A DNA stretch of 64,000 nt from JADZAI01 sp964390465 (GTDB taxonomy: Bacteria; Pseudomonadota; Alphaproteobacteria; Micropepsales; Micropepsaceae): NCBI GenBank assembly GCA_964390465.1, contig CAYMIJ010000001.1, positions 1-64,000 on the forward strand. Direction: 5' to 3'. Of the stretch, positions 26,261 to 35,693 are shown in pieces. The notes under the pieces are model-generated. The model was given only the letters and a program-made list of their open reading frames with translations. It did no database searches and was not told the origin of the DNA. The translations under genes and the position numbers were made by a program. The first letter of the stretch is position 1. Every line of letters starts with the position of its first letter.

Positions 26261-27307
26261 TCAGAAGGCGGTCGAAAGAATGCTCTTCATAGTTGAAAAC
26301 TGTTCCAGCGTGCGGCCCGTGCCAAGCGCCACACAGTTGAGCGGTTCATCCGCAACCAGAACCGGCAGACCTGTGCGCTCGCGCAGGATCTGATCAAGGT
26401 TGGCAAGCAGAGAGCCGCCGCCGGTCAGAACCACGCCTTTGTCGACAATATCGGCGGCCAGCTCGGGCGGTGTTGCTTCCAGTGCCACCTTGACCGCCTC
26501 AACGATCTGACCAACCGGCTCAGAAAGGCTTTCGGCGATCTGTTTCTGGGAAATGGTAATTTCCTTCGGCACGCCATTCAGAAGGTCGCGGCCTTTGATC
26601 TCTACAGTCAGACCGACGCCATCGGGCGGCACCATGGCCGAACCGACCTGCTTCTTGATCCGCTCTGCGGTGGCTTCACCGATCAGCAGGTTATGATGGC
26701 GTCGCACATAGGCGATGATGCTGTCATCCATCTTGTCGCCACCAACGCGCACTGAACGCGAATAAACGATGCCGCCCAGCGAGATGACCGCAACTTCCGT
26801 GGTGCCGCCACCGATATCGACTACCATCGAACCATTTGGCTCTGTTACTGGAAGGCCCGCACCGATCGCTGCCGCCATCGGTTCTTCGATCAGGAACACG
26901 CGGCGCGCACCTGCCGACTGCGCCGATTCCTGAATCGCGCGGCGTTCAACCGCGGTGGAGCCTGACGGCACACAGACGATGATCATCGGGTTCGCAAAAC
27001 TGCGCCGGTTATGCACCTTGCGGATGAAGTGCTTGATCATTTCTTCCGCGACCTCAAAGTCCGCGATGACGCCGTCGCGCATCGGGCGGATCGCTTCAAT
27101 ATGGCCGGGTGTACGGCCCAGCATGTGCTTGGCCTCGTTGCCAACCGCCAGCACCTGCTTCTTTCCGCCACGCGACATGATCGCCACCACCGACGGTTCG
27201 TTCAGCACGATGCCGCGCCCACGCACATAGACCAGTGTGTTGGCCGTACCCAGATCAATGGCCATGTCGGCGGACATGGACCCCATCAGATTTCCAAACA
27301 GACCCAC
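26261..27307 (-). CDS. mreB: Actin-like cell-shape protein MreB
   Basis: This 348-residue MreB/Mbl protein has the actin-fold signatures MAIDLGTANTLVYVRGRGIVLNEPS (phosphate 1), VVDIGGGTTEVAVISLGG (phosphate 2) and GVVLTGGGSLLANLD (adenosine). It directs elongation with MreC, MreD, PBP2 and RodA encoded downstream. I chose GTG at 27307, which follows a GGAAG-type ribosome binding site and gives a family-typical length; an in-frame ATG 33 bases earlier would add eleven residues not usual in MreB. Confidence 0.96.
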   Translation of the reverse strand: MGLFGNLMGSMSADMAIDLGTANTLVYVRGRGIVLNEPSVVAIMSRGGKKQVLAVGNEAKHMLGRTPGHIEAIRPMRDGVIADFEVAEEMIKHFIRKVHNRRSFANPMIIVCVPSGSTAVERRAIQESAQSAGARRVFLIEEPMAAAIGAGLPVTEPNGSMVVDIGGGTTEVAVISLGGIVYSRSVRVGGDKMDDSIIAYVRRHHNLLIGEATAERIKKQVGSAMVPPDGVGLTVEIKGRDLLNGVPKEITISQKQIAESLSEPVGQIVEAVKVALEATPPELAADIVDKGVVLTGGGSLLANLDQILRERTGLPVLVADEPLNCVALGTGRTLEQFSTMKSILSTAF

Positions 27308-27325
27308 TTTGCTTCCATCTCTTTC

Positions 27326-27354
27326 AAAGGAACCGGGCAATGACGCCTGCCCGG
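27326..27354 (-). terminator. Probable terminator between leuA and mreB
   Basis: The hairpin CCGGGCA (27333-27339) with TGCCCGG (27348-27354) encloses an 8-base loop and is followed on the minus strand by a T-rich TTCCTTT. It lies 30 bases past the leuA stop and just before the mreB start, so it could separate the two units. Confidence 0.55.
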
Positions 27355-27383
27355 CTCCGGTTCATCGTCAACCGCTCAAGCGG

Positions 27384-28943
27384 TCAGTGCGTGGCTGACA
27401 TGGCTTCGGGCGCGGACTTTTCCCGCTTAACCAGAAGTCTGTTCAGCGCATTCAGATATGCTTTCGCCGAAGCAACCAGCGTATCGGTGTCAGCCGCACG
27501 GCCTGTCACGGTTTTTCCATTTTCCTCAAGACGCACGCTCACTTCGGCCTGCGCGTCGGTTCCTTCAGTCACGGCGTGGACCTGATAGAGCTGAAGCGCG
27601 ACATCATGGGGAAACATCACCTTGATGGCATTGAAGATGGCATCGACCGGGCCGTCGCCCCGCGCCACACCCAAACGGGGCTGACCGTCCACCATCAATT
27701 CCAGCTCAGCACTTTGCGGCCCGAACGTGCCTGCGACCACGCGAAGATTTTCAAACTTCAACCGATCCTGTCCGCGCGCCAGTTCGTCATCCACCAGCGC
27801 AGCAATATCTTCATCGAAAACATGGCGCTTTTTATCGGCCAGTGCCTTGAAGCGGTCAAAAGCATCCTGAAGTGCATTCTGACCGAGCTCGTACCCCATG
27901 GCTGACAGTTTCTCGCGGAAAGCATGGCGACCCGACAGCTTGCCCAAGACGAGTGATGACTTAGCCACCCCCACATCTTCAGGCCGCATGATTTCATACG
28001 TTTCGGCGTTCTTCAGCATGCCGTCCTGATGAATGCCGCTTTCATGCGCAAAGGCATTCTTGCCGACAATCGCCTTATTGTACTGAATGGGGAAAGCGAT
28101 CGTGCTGGAAACAAGCCGCGAGATGCGTGCGATCTGCGCCGTGTCTATGCCTGTTTCATAAGGCATGGCGTCTTTGCGAACCTTCAGCGCCATGACGATT
28201 TCTTCAAGCGCGGCATTGCCTGCGCGCTCGCCAATGCCGTTGATGGAACATTCGATCTGGCGCGCACCGCCAATCACCCCGGCGAGTGAATTGGCAACGG
28301 CAAGGCCAAGATCGTTGTGGCAATGGGTTGAGAAGCGCACGGTGTCAGCACCCGGCACCCGCGCAATCACCTTGCTGAATAAGGCGGCGTATTCCTGCGG
28401 CGTTGCGTAGCCAACGGTATCGGGCAGATTGATGGTTGTCGCACCTGCCTTGATGGCAGCTTCCACACTCCGGCAAAGAAAGTCGAACTCAGTACGGGTC
28501 GCGTCCTCGGCTGACCATTCGACATCCTCAACCAGATCGCGCGCCCGCGCCACGCTGGCGCTGATCGCATCCAGAACCTGATGTGGTTCCATCTGAAGCT
28601 TGTGCTTCATGTGCACGGGGCTGGTGGAGATGAACGTATGGATGCGTCCGCGCTGTGCATGACGCACAGCTTCACCCGCCCGGTCGATATCCTTGAAGCC
28701 CGCGCGCGCAAGACCGCAGACCGTCGCCTGCTTGACGAGCTTTGCGATTTCACTGACCGCTTCAAAATCGCCGTTCGATGAAATCGGGAAGCCAGCTTCG
28801 ATGACATCCACGCCGAAAGCATCCAGCGATTCAGCAATGCGCAGTTTTTCATCAAGCGTCATCGCTGCGCCAGGCGACTGTTCGCCGTCGCGCAATGTGG
28901 TGTCGAAAATAATGACGCGGTTGGGGTTGGCTGAGATGGTCAT
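27384..28943 (-). CDS. leuA: 2-isopropylmalate synthase
   Basis: This 519-residue enzyme condenses acetyl-CoA with 2-oxoisovalerate in the first committed step of leucine synthesis. The catalytic barrel holds FDTTLRDGEQSPGAAM (about residues 13-28), THCHNDLGLAVANSLAG and INGIGERAGN, and the C-terminal regulatory LeuA-dimer domain follows (about 380-500; ELMVDGQPRLGVARGDGPVDA), the site of leucine feedback. The length matches LeuA of the bacterial long type. A structured leader (28992-29054) lies upstream, and the mre operon follows downstream past a hairpin. Confidence 0.97.
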   Translation of the reverse strand: MTISANPNRVIIFDTTLRDGEQSPGAAMTLDEKLRIAESLDAFGVDVIEAGFPISSNGDFEAVSEIAKLVKQATVCGLARAGFKDIDRAGEAVRHAQRGRIHTFISTSPVHMKHKLQMEPHQVLDAISASVARARDLVEDVEWSAEDATRTEFDFLCRSVEAAIKAGATTINLPDTVGYATPQEYAALFSKVIARVPGADTVRFSTHCHNDLGLAVANSLAGVIGGARQIECSINGIGERAGNAALEEIVMALKVRKDAMPYETGIDTAQIARISRLVSSTIAFPIQYNKAIVGKNAFAHESGIHQDGMLKNAETYEIMRPEDVGVAKSSLVLGKLSGRHAFREKLSAMGYELGQNALQDAFDRFKALADKKRHVFDEDIAALVDDELARGQDRLKFENLRVVAGTFGPQSAELELMVDGQPRLGVARGDGPVDAIFNAIKVMFPHDVALQLYQVHAVTEGTDAQAEVSVRLEENGKTVTGRAADTDTLVASAKAYLNALNRLLVKREKSAPEAMSATH

Positions 28944-29350
28944 GGCGGCAAAGCCCTTCAGTTCGATGTCGGAGTGTTTGCAGATGAGAACGACGCCCCC
29001 CTAGACGCCGGCTCTTCGCAAAATCCAAAGAGCGAGGCGACGCCTAGGGGCGTCTAAGGAGCAGTCCTCCGCAAAGTCGAACGAGCGCGCGCGATGCCTT
29101 CCCGCAGCTCTTCGCCGCCAGGCCGCAATCCTCAAAAACGGTATCGGCAGACTGCACTGCTGATGCCCTCAACGCGAAATGGATTTACCTTTTGTGAACA
29201 AGGGTTAACGAAAAACTCTGAAAGACTCGTTAAACCCCGGTCATAGCCGTGTTTCTAGCAAGCGTTAACTCTTGCGACAAGGGCCTAGCGCAAAAGATCA
29301 AGCAATTCGTAGCACTCTGCATCGATTCCGATAAAGGGACTGAACCAGCC
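28944..29350. other. Gene-free stretch between leuA and the PAS remnant
   Basis: This 407-base region holds the leuA 5' leader and a strong imperfect hairpin (28992-29054). From about 29160 to 29290 it becomes AT-rich, with several GTTAAC/TTAA elements, and probably holds the leuA promoter and that of the decayed PAS gene. I saw no ORF with a convincing ribosome binding site and no RNA gene. Confidence 0.6.
28992..29054 (-). promoter_or_regulatory. Structured leader of leuA
   Basis: Two arms, GACGCCCCCCTAGACGCC (28992-29009) and GACGCCTAGGGGCGTC (29039-29054), can pair imperfectly. Between them GCTCTT (29011-29016) pairs with AAGAGC (29028-29033). The 3' arm alone is also a near-palindrome. 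Located about 50 bases before the leuA start, it could regulate translation or transcription, but no leucine-rich leader peptide was seen. Function is inference. Confidence 0.4.
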
Positions 29351-29522
29351 ATGAAGCCCACCAGCCTCAACTGGTTTATGAAAGTAGCGGCTGGCGACTG
29401 GTCGGCCGCCGAGCTCCTGCCAGAAAGGCCTGTGGATGTCATTTGCCGATGACGGCACCCATATCAACAGAGTCATCGCCATCAGTTTCATTGCCGATCA
29501 TCTGAGCAAGGGCAGCAAGTAG
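29351..29522 (+). pseudogene. Decayed PAS_5 paralogue (internal deletion and frameshift)
   Basis: From ATG at 29351 the frame gives LNWFMKVAAGDWSAAELLPE, which aligns with the N-terminus of the PAS protein at 30366 (REMTGEWSAGKLLGN). Directly after, from 29430 in the next frame, LWMSFADDGTHINRVIAIS and a stop at 29520-29522 match the C-terminus of the same family (LWMPFGDDGVSVQRIVAIS). About 110-115 central codons are missing. Relative to the GAAAGCCTGTGGATG shared by the genes at 29661 and 30883, one G is added near 29428. Removing it would join the two parts in frame as a 56-residue remnant. Confidence 0.8.
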
Positions 29523-29660
29523 AGCAGAGATTTGCAAGCTTTTCGAAGTGGTTCACCCGCGTGACAAAACGGTCATCAGAAAACCGCCTGAAGCTACCTT
29601 TGTTTTGCCCGTATTAACCCGCAGCGGGAATGATCTGCGCGCGCATGATGACAGGCAGAC

Positions 29661-30173
29661 ATGAGTCTTCAGGAAATAGACAGCACGATGCAGGGCTTCC
29701 ATGGCCGATGGACAGCTGTTTCAATGCTGCCGGGTGCCAATGGCCATCTCACCAGATTGTATCAACTGTGGGAGGGTGCGCAGAACGGTACACATCTGCC
29801 ACCCGTCGCGACGCTTGGTCCGCCACAGATGAAGTCCGTTCTACCTGACGTTCATGTCTATGATGTGCTGACGGGCCCGAAACGTTATCGAGCCAAGCTC
29901 GTGGGCACGCGCATCACAAGCTTTATAGGCAGTGGCTATACCGGCAGGCTGGTGAGCGAATACAGCGATGAGTTTGTACGCACGACGGTCACGCAACTGC
30001 TGACGGCTACCGAACAGGCAGGTCGCCCACTGCACGTCATTTCTGACAAAACCGTGCCCATGCCAGACGGCGGACTGCATGACATCGAAAGCCTGTGGAT
30101 GCCGTTTGGCGATGATGGCGTTTCAGTACAGAGAATTGTCGCCATCAGTATCATAGACCCCAGCAGGCGGTAG
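29661..30173 (+). CDS. PAS_5-domain protein, first of three tandem paralogues
   Basis: This 170-residue cytosolic protein is a single PAS-like domain of the PAS_5 family. It has LTRLYQLWEGAQNGTHLPPV, LGPPQMKSVLPDVHVYDVL, YRAKLVGTRITSFIGS and the C-terminal GLHDIESLWMPFGDDG. There is no kinase, GGDEF or DNA-binding domain, so output is unknown; it may sense a small molecule or redox state and act through a partner. It stands between the decayed copy and two more intact copies of near-identical length and motif order. The 192 bases after it suggest its own transcript. Confidence 0.85.
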   Translation: MSLQEIDSTMQGFHGRWTAVSMLPGANGHLTRLYQLWEGAQNGTHLPPVATLGPPQMKSVLPDVHVYDVLTGPKRYRAKLVGTRITSFIGSGYTGRLVSEYSDEFVRTTVTQLLTATEQAGRPLHVISDKTVPMPDGGLHDIESLWMPFGDDGVSVQRIVAISIIDPSRR

Positions 30174-30245
30174 CCAGGTCTGCAACGATTAAGAGACGCG
30201 GGGAAATGCGTCACTAGTCAACGCGCGAGCGATGCTTTGTAACAA

Positions 30246-30261
30246 TTTGGTTTATACCAAA
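30246..30261. promoter_or_regulatory. Palindrome upstream of the second and third PAS_5 genes
   Basis: TTTGGT (30246-30251) and ACCAAA (30256-30261) flank TTAT, about 105 bases before the TTG start at 30366, in an AT-rich gap. It could be an operator. It could also arise by chance: the arms are only 6 bp. Confidence 0.35.
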
Positions 30262-30365
30262 CACACATAAAATAGACTAAGCAATAATGCCTTTAGTAGT
30301 TCAACGCAGCAGCACGACAAGCTCGTGTGACGAGCACATTTCGAGCTGACCATCAGGAGACGGTT

Positions 30366-30878
30366 TTGATCACTCAGTCAGTCTCAGCCCAAGACATCCT
30401 GCGTGAAATGACAGGTGAGTGGTCTGCCGGGAAACTGCTGGGTAACGCAGACCCCAGGTTGGTAACACTCCACGCACTTTGGCACAGCGTCTCAACAGCA
30501 ACGGCAGGATTGCCATCCGCTTCAACGCTCAATCCGCGCGTGCTGAAGGATGTGCTTCCCTTTGTGCATGTTTATGACACGCAGGCCGAGCCGGGCACTT
30601 TCAAGCCGAGACTTATCGGCACCCGAATAAGTGAAAATTTAAGTCAGGATATTCGGATAAAAAGTCTCGAAGAACTGGGTGACAAAGCGCGTGATGTTCT
30701 CCTCATCCTGCGTGCGACCCAACTGGCACGTCAACCGATACATGTCAGAGCCAGACGTGTGATTGAGTTGATGGACAATATCGAACGTACGCTAGAAAGT
30801 CTGTGGCTTCCAAGCACGTCCGATGGCAAGACCCTTGACCGCATCACCGCCATCACACTTGCAATCAGAGGTGATTGA
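30366..30878 (+). CDS. PAS_5-domain protein, second tandem paralogue
   Basis: Started from TTG at 30366, this is 170 residues, the same length as the first copy. AGGAG at 30355-30359 stands 6 bases before that TTG, which decides it over the in-frame GTG at 30327. Motifs: REMTGEWSAGKLLGN, LVTLHALWHS, RVLKDVLPFVHVYDTQ, FKPRLIGTRISENLS and a C-terminal ESLWLPSTSDG. The C-terminus is more diverged than in its neighbours (ESLWLP for ESLWMP). It is 4 bases upstream of the third copy and must be cotranscribed with it. Confidence 0.82.
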   Translation: MITQSVSAQDILREMTGEWSAGKLLGNADPRLVTLHALWHSVSTATAGLPSASTLNPRVLKDVLPFVHVYDTQAEPGTFKPRLIGTRISENLSQDIRIKSLEELGDKARDVLLILRATQLARQPIHVRARRVIELMDNIERTLESLWLPSTSDGKTLDRITAITLAIRGD

Positions 30879-30882
30879 AACA

Positions 30883-31392
30883 ATGCGATCGCGCCTCAGT
30901 GATGTGATGAAAGATCCCAATAGCCTTCGCAAAGCAGGGGAGCTTATTGAACCGGCTACACCGAGGATCGCCCTGATTTTTAAACTCTGGTATGATCTGC
31001 GGGGCACATGTGACTTGCCATCGCCAACTGACATGACGCCCGTGCGCATGAAGCATGTCCTGCCCGATGTACACGTTTATAACGTGAATCCAAACGAGCC
31101 GCGTTACGTCGTCCGATTGATCGGGTCCCGGATAAGCGCGCACCAAGGCCTTGCTGTTACGGGAATGGCCATAAGCGAAATCGCCTCTCCCGATTTACGC
31201 AGATCAGTCACAAACGGGATTGAAGCCGCCATTGCAGCGCGAGAACCCGTTCATGTCCATTTACCCCGCTCCATCGTCATTCCCGAAGTAGGGCTGCACG
31301 ACATCGAAAGCCTGTGGATGCCTTTCGCAACGGACGGCGAAATCATCGACCGTATCATCGCGATCAGCATCATCACTGACCACATCAGGTGA
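30883..31392 (+). CDS. PAS_5-domain protein, third tandem paralogue
   Basis: From ATG at 30883 (GAGGTGA about 8 bases upstream) this is 169 residues. An in-frame upstream ATG at 30823 would overlap the previous gene and has no ribosome binding site. Motifs: RIALIFKLWYDLRGTCDLPSP, RMKHVLPDVHVYNVNP, YVVRLIGSRISAHQ and VGLHDIESLWMPFATDG. It is the closest of the three to the first copy at the C-terminus. A hairpin over its end and the ilvC stop (31394-31416) separates it from convergent ilvC. Confidence 0.85.
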   Translation: MRSRLSDVMKDPNSLRKAGELIEPATPRIALIFKLWYDLRGTCDLPSPTDMTPVRMKHVLPDVHVYNVNPNEPRYVVRLIGSRISAHQGLAVTGMAISEIASPDLRRSVTNGIEAAIAAREPVHVHLPRSIVIPEVGLHDIESLWMPFATDGEIIDRIIAISIITDHIR

Positions 31393-31402
31393 CAGGCGCG
31401 GA

Positions 31403-32422
31403 TCAGTTCCGCGCCTTATCAACTAGCTTGTTCTTGGCGATCCACGGCATCATCTCGCGCAGTTTGGCGCCGACTGCCTCGATCTGATGGCCATCATTGC
31501 CGCGGCGGATACCCTTGAAGCGGGCCATGCCGCCGCGCACTTCCTGCATCCATTCTGACGTGAATTTGCCGGTCTGGATATCGCGCAGCACGCGCTTCAT
31601 CTCGGTCTTGGTGTCGTCGGTGATGATGCGCGGCCCGGTGACATACTCGCCCCATTCCGCCGTGTTCGAGATGGAGTAATTCATGTTGGCGATCCCGCCC
31701 TCATAGATGAGGTCGACGATCAGCTTCACTTCATGCAGGCATTCGAAATAGGCCATTTCGGGCGCATAGCCCGCTTCAACCAATGTTTCGAACCCGGCGC
31801 GGATGAGCTCGACCAGACCGCCGCAGAGCACCACCTGCTCACCGAACAGGTCGGTTTCGCATTCCTCGCGGAAGCTCGTTTCGATGATACCCGAACGCCC
31901 GCCGCCAATGGCCGAGGCATAAGAAAGCGCGATGTCGAGCGCGTTGCCCGAGGCATCCTGCGCGATGGCGACCAGACACGGCACGCCGCCGCCCTTCTGA
32001 TACTCGCCGCGCACGGTGTGGCCCGGACCCTTAGGTGCGATCATAATAATGTCGACCGTCTTCTTTGGCTCGATCAAGCCGAAATGCACATTAAGGCCAT
32101 GTGCGAAAGCGATCGCTGCGCCATCGCGAATATGTGGGGCGATCTCGGATTTATAGATGTCGGCCTGAAGTTCATCGGGTGTCACCATCATCATGACATC
32201 GGCCCATTTGGCCGCATCGGCAACGGACATCACCTTCAGCCCATCGGCTTCCACCTTCTTGGCGGTCTCAGAACCAGGGCGCAGGGCCACAACAAGTTCC
32301 TTCGCACCACTATCCTTCAGGTTCAGCGCATGGGCGCGACCCTGACTGCCATAACCGACAATCGCGACCTTCTTGGCCTTGATCAGATTCACGTCCGCAT
32401 CACGGTCGTAATAAACTCGCAT
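31403..32422 (-). CDS. ilvC: Ketol-acid reductoisomerase
   Basis: This 339-residue class I enzyme converts acetolactate or acetohydroxybutyrate to dihydroxy acids with NADPH and Mg2+, in valine, leucine and isoleucine synthesis. The nucleotide-binding site is GYGSQGRAHALNLKDSG (about 24-40); the later DLFGEQVVLCGG, EAGYAPEMAYFECLHE and NYSISNTAEWGEY are the metal and substrate sites. The length is normal. ilvN lies 41 bases upstream on the same strand, so it may share the ilvBN transcript. Confidence 0.98.
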   Translation of the reverse strand: MRVYYDRDADVNLIKAKKVAIVGYGSQGRAHALNLKDSGAKELVVALRPGSETAKKVEADGLKVMSVADAAKWADVMMMVTPDELQADIYKSEIAPHIRDGAAIAFAHGLNVHFGLIEPKKTVDIIMIAPKGPGHTVRGEYQKGGGVPCLVAIAQDASGNALDIALSYASAIGGGRSGIIETSFREECETDLFGEQVVLCGGLVELIRAGFETLVEAGYAPEMAYFECLHEVKLIVDLIYEGGIANMNYSISNTAEWGEYVTGPRIITDDTKTEMKRVLRDIQTGKFTSEWMQEVRGGMARFKGIRRGNDGHQIEAVGAKLREMMPWIAKNKLVDKARN

Positions 32423-32463
32423 AGTTCAACCCTTCCTCAAATTCAGTTCCAAATTCACAGAAA

Positions 32464-33021
32464 TCACATCGCCTCCGTGCCGCGGGCGATTGCAACAACG
32501 CCTGTGCGGCTGACCTCGACAAGGCCAAGCGGCTTCATCAGGTCAATGAAGGCATCGATCTTTGACGGCGCGCCAGTCAGCTCAAAAACGAAACTGGTAT
32601 GCGTTGTGTCGATCACCCTGGCGCGGAAGGCCTCCGACAGGCGCAGTGCCTCAACGCGTCGGTCGCCCTCGCCCGCCACTTTTACCAGCGCCATCTCGCG
32701 CTCTATGCCCGGCCTGTCGATGGAAAGGTCAACCACGCGATGCACCGGCACCAGACGCGACAACTGCGCTTTGATCTGGGCGATCACCTGCGCGGTGCCC
32801 GACGTAACGATGGTGATACGTGAGGTGTGCTTGTGATGGTCGGTTTCAGCGACGGTCAGCGATTCAATGTTATAGCCGCGTCCCGAGAACAGGCCGACGA
32901 CACGCGCCAGAACGCCCGGCTCGTTATCTACGATGACCGCGAGCGTGCGCTTGATGATGACGTCATGGTCCTCAACGATGAAGTAAGCCGACTTTGGTGC
33001 ATCGGGATCAGCGGGGGTCAT
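32464..33021 (-). CDS. ilvN: Acetolactate synthase small (regulatory) subunit
   Basis: This 185-residue subunit has an ACT domain at the N-terminus (KRTLAVIVDNEPGVLARVVG, then FSGRGYNIESLTV), the valine-binding site for feedback of IlvB, and the C-terminal ALS_ss domain (about 105-180, LGLVEVSRTGVVAIARG). It is the IlvH-like form of 160-185 residues. The gene follows ilvB with one base between them, so translation is probably coupled. Confidence 0.96.
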   Translation of the reverse strand: MTPADPDAPKSAYFIVEDHDVIIKRTLAVIVDNEPGVLARVVGLFSGRGYNIESLTVAETDHHKHTSRITIVTSGTAQVIAQIKAQLSRLVPVHRVVDLSIDRPGIEREMALVKVAGEGDRRVEALRLSEAFRARVIDTTHTSFVFELTGAPSKIDAFIDLMKPLGLVEVSRTGVVAIARGTEAM

Positions 33022-33022
33022 G

Positions 33023-34828
<1,806 letters not shown>

Positions 34829-34852
34829 GCTTGTCTCTTGATTTCGGGCATT

Positions 34853-34873
34853 AAAAAAGGCCCGGTGGGGCCT
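34853..34873 (-). terminator. Attenuator terminator of the ilvBN leader
   Basis: A 6-bp GC stem AGGCCC/GGGCCT (34858-34863 with 34868-34873), loop of 4, is followed on the minus strand by a T-run at 34858-34853. It lies between the leader peptide and ilvB, 24 bases before the ilvB start. GGCCTG in the leader codons can pair with CAGGCC in this hairpin's 5' arm, giving a possible antiterminator. Confidence 0.75.
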
Positions 34874-34900
34874 GATGCGCGCCGTCTGTCCCGTTGGATC

Positions 34901-34954
34901 TTACGATCCCAGGCCAGCGGCGCTCCCGATAAGTACCAGTCCTTTGTTTCGCAT
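34901..34954 (-). CDS. ilvBN leader peptide (branched-chain amino acid attenuation)
   Basis: A 17-residue frame, MRNKGLVLIGSAAGLGS, with Leu-Val-Leu-Ile at residues 6-9, ends at a TAA (34901-34903) just before the attenuator hairpin. GACAG about 8 bases before the ATG is a weak ribosome binding site. A ribosome stalled at the four branched-chain codons when charged tRNA is scarce would alter folding downstream and let transcription reach ilvB. GGATC and GATCC (34896-34900, 34905-34909) can pair around the stop codon. Attenuation of ilvBN was reported in Caulobacter. Confidence 0.75.
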   Translation of the reverse strand: MRNKGLVLIGSAAGLGS

Positions 34955-35007
34955 TGCTGTCACGTTTTGTAATTTCCTGTCGCTTTCATGCTGCATTGCG
35001 ATGTGTG

Positions 35008-35013
35008 TGTCAA
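35008..35013 (-). promoter_or_regulatory. -35 element of the ilvB promoter
   Basis: TTGACA on the minus strand (35013-35008) lies about 55 bases before the leader peptide start. No good -10 was found: ATGAAA at a spacing of 18 is the nearest. It marks the likely start of the ilv transcript in the gap shared with divergent rpsF. Confidence 0.45.
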
Positions 35014-35234
35014 GCGGTTGGGCCATGAATTCATGCAAGGCCCTTTTATCTTGCCGGACCATGCCGCTTCAGATAGAAGCCGCCCCCTCAATTGCCTGCG
35101 GTCTTGCGGGGGAGGCAGGCGGCGTGAAGCCGCTGCGCCAAGGGCTGGTGCCCGGTCTGCAAGAGCCGTCGTGATGTGAAGCGCCCTCGCCCTTCGTGTC
35201 CCGCCGCAGGCCAAATGTAAGGTGAAGGGCAATC

Positions 35235-35693
35235 ATGCCTTTATACGAACACGTGTTTGTGGCGCGCCAGGACGCGACGCCGCAGGCCGTCGAGACGCTG
35301 ACCGAAGAACTCAAGGGCATCCTTGAGTCCAATGGCGGCAAGCTCGCCGGCACCGAATCCTGGGGCCTCAAGTCTCTGGCCTACCGGATCAAGAAGAACC
35401 GCAAGGGTCACTTCGTTCTCCTGAACATCGATGCGCCAGCCAAGGCCGTTCAGGAAATGGAGCGCCTCCAGAAGATCAACGAAGACATCCTGCGCTTCAT
35501 GACCGTGAAGGTCGAGGCGTTTGAGGAAGGTCCATCGCCGATGATGAAGTCACGCGACCGCGATGAGCGCAAGCGCGAGTTCTCCGACCCCTATGCCGCC
35601 TACAATGAAGGCTTTGGTGGTGGTCGTGACCGTGGCGATCGTGGCGATCGCGGCCCGCGCCGCGAGCGCAGCTTTGAAGGAGACGCAGCATGA
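35235..35693 (+). CDS. rpsF: 30S ribosomal protein S6
   Basis: This 152-residue protein has the ferredoxin-like S6 fold (MPLYEHVFVARQDATPQAVE ... GLKSLAYRIKKNRKGHFVLL ... INEDILRFMTVKVEA). After residue 100 comes a charged tail rich in Arg, Asp and Gly (EGFGGGRDRGDRGDRGPRRE), longer than in E. coli but common in alphaproteobacteria. It pairs with S18 on the small-subunit platform; rpsR overlaps its end by 4 bases. Confidence 0.97.
   Translation: MPLYEHVFVARQDATPQAVETLTEELKGILESNGGKLAGTESWGLKSLAYRIKKNRKGHFVLLNIDAPAKAVQEMERLQKINEDILRFMTVKVEAFEEGPSPMMKSRDRDERKREFSDPYAAYNEGFGGGRDRGDRGDRGPRRERSFEGDAA

Noticed and set aside
31394..31416. Hairpin AGGCGCGG/CCGCGCCT between the third PAS gene and ilvC
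   Set aside because: It covers the ilvC stop codon and lacks a convincing T-run on either strand, so I do not call it a terminator.
31733..32836. Plus-strand frame of 367 codons opposite ilvC and ilvN
   Set aside because: Its whole length is antisense to clear genes and the translation shows no family features.
35040..35234. Possible S6:S18-type autoregulatory leader before rpsF
   Set aside because: The leader is long and GC-rich, with several possible stems, but I could not fit the known bulged CCG motif with confidence; covariance-model search would be needed.
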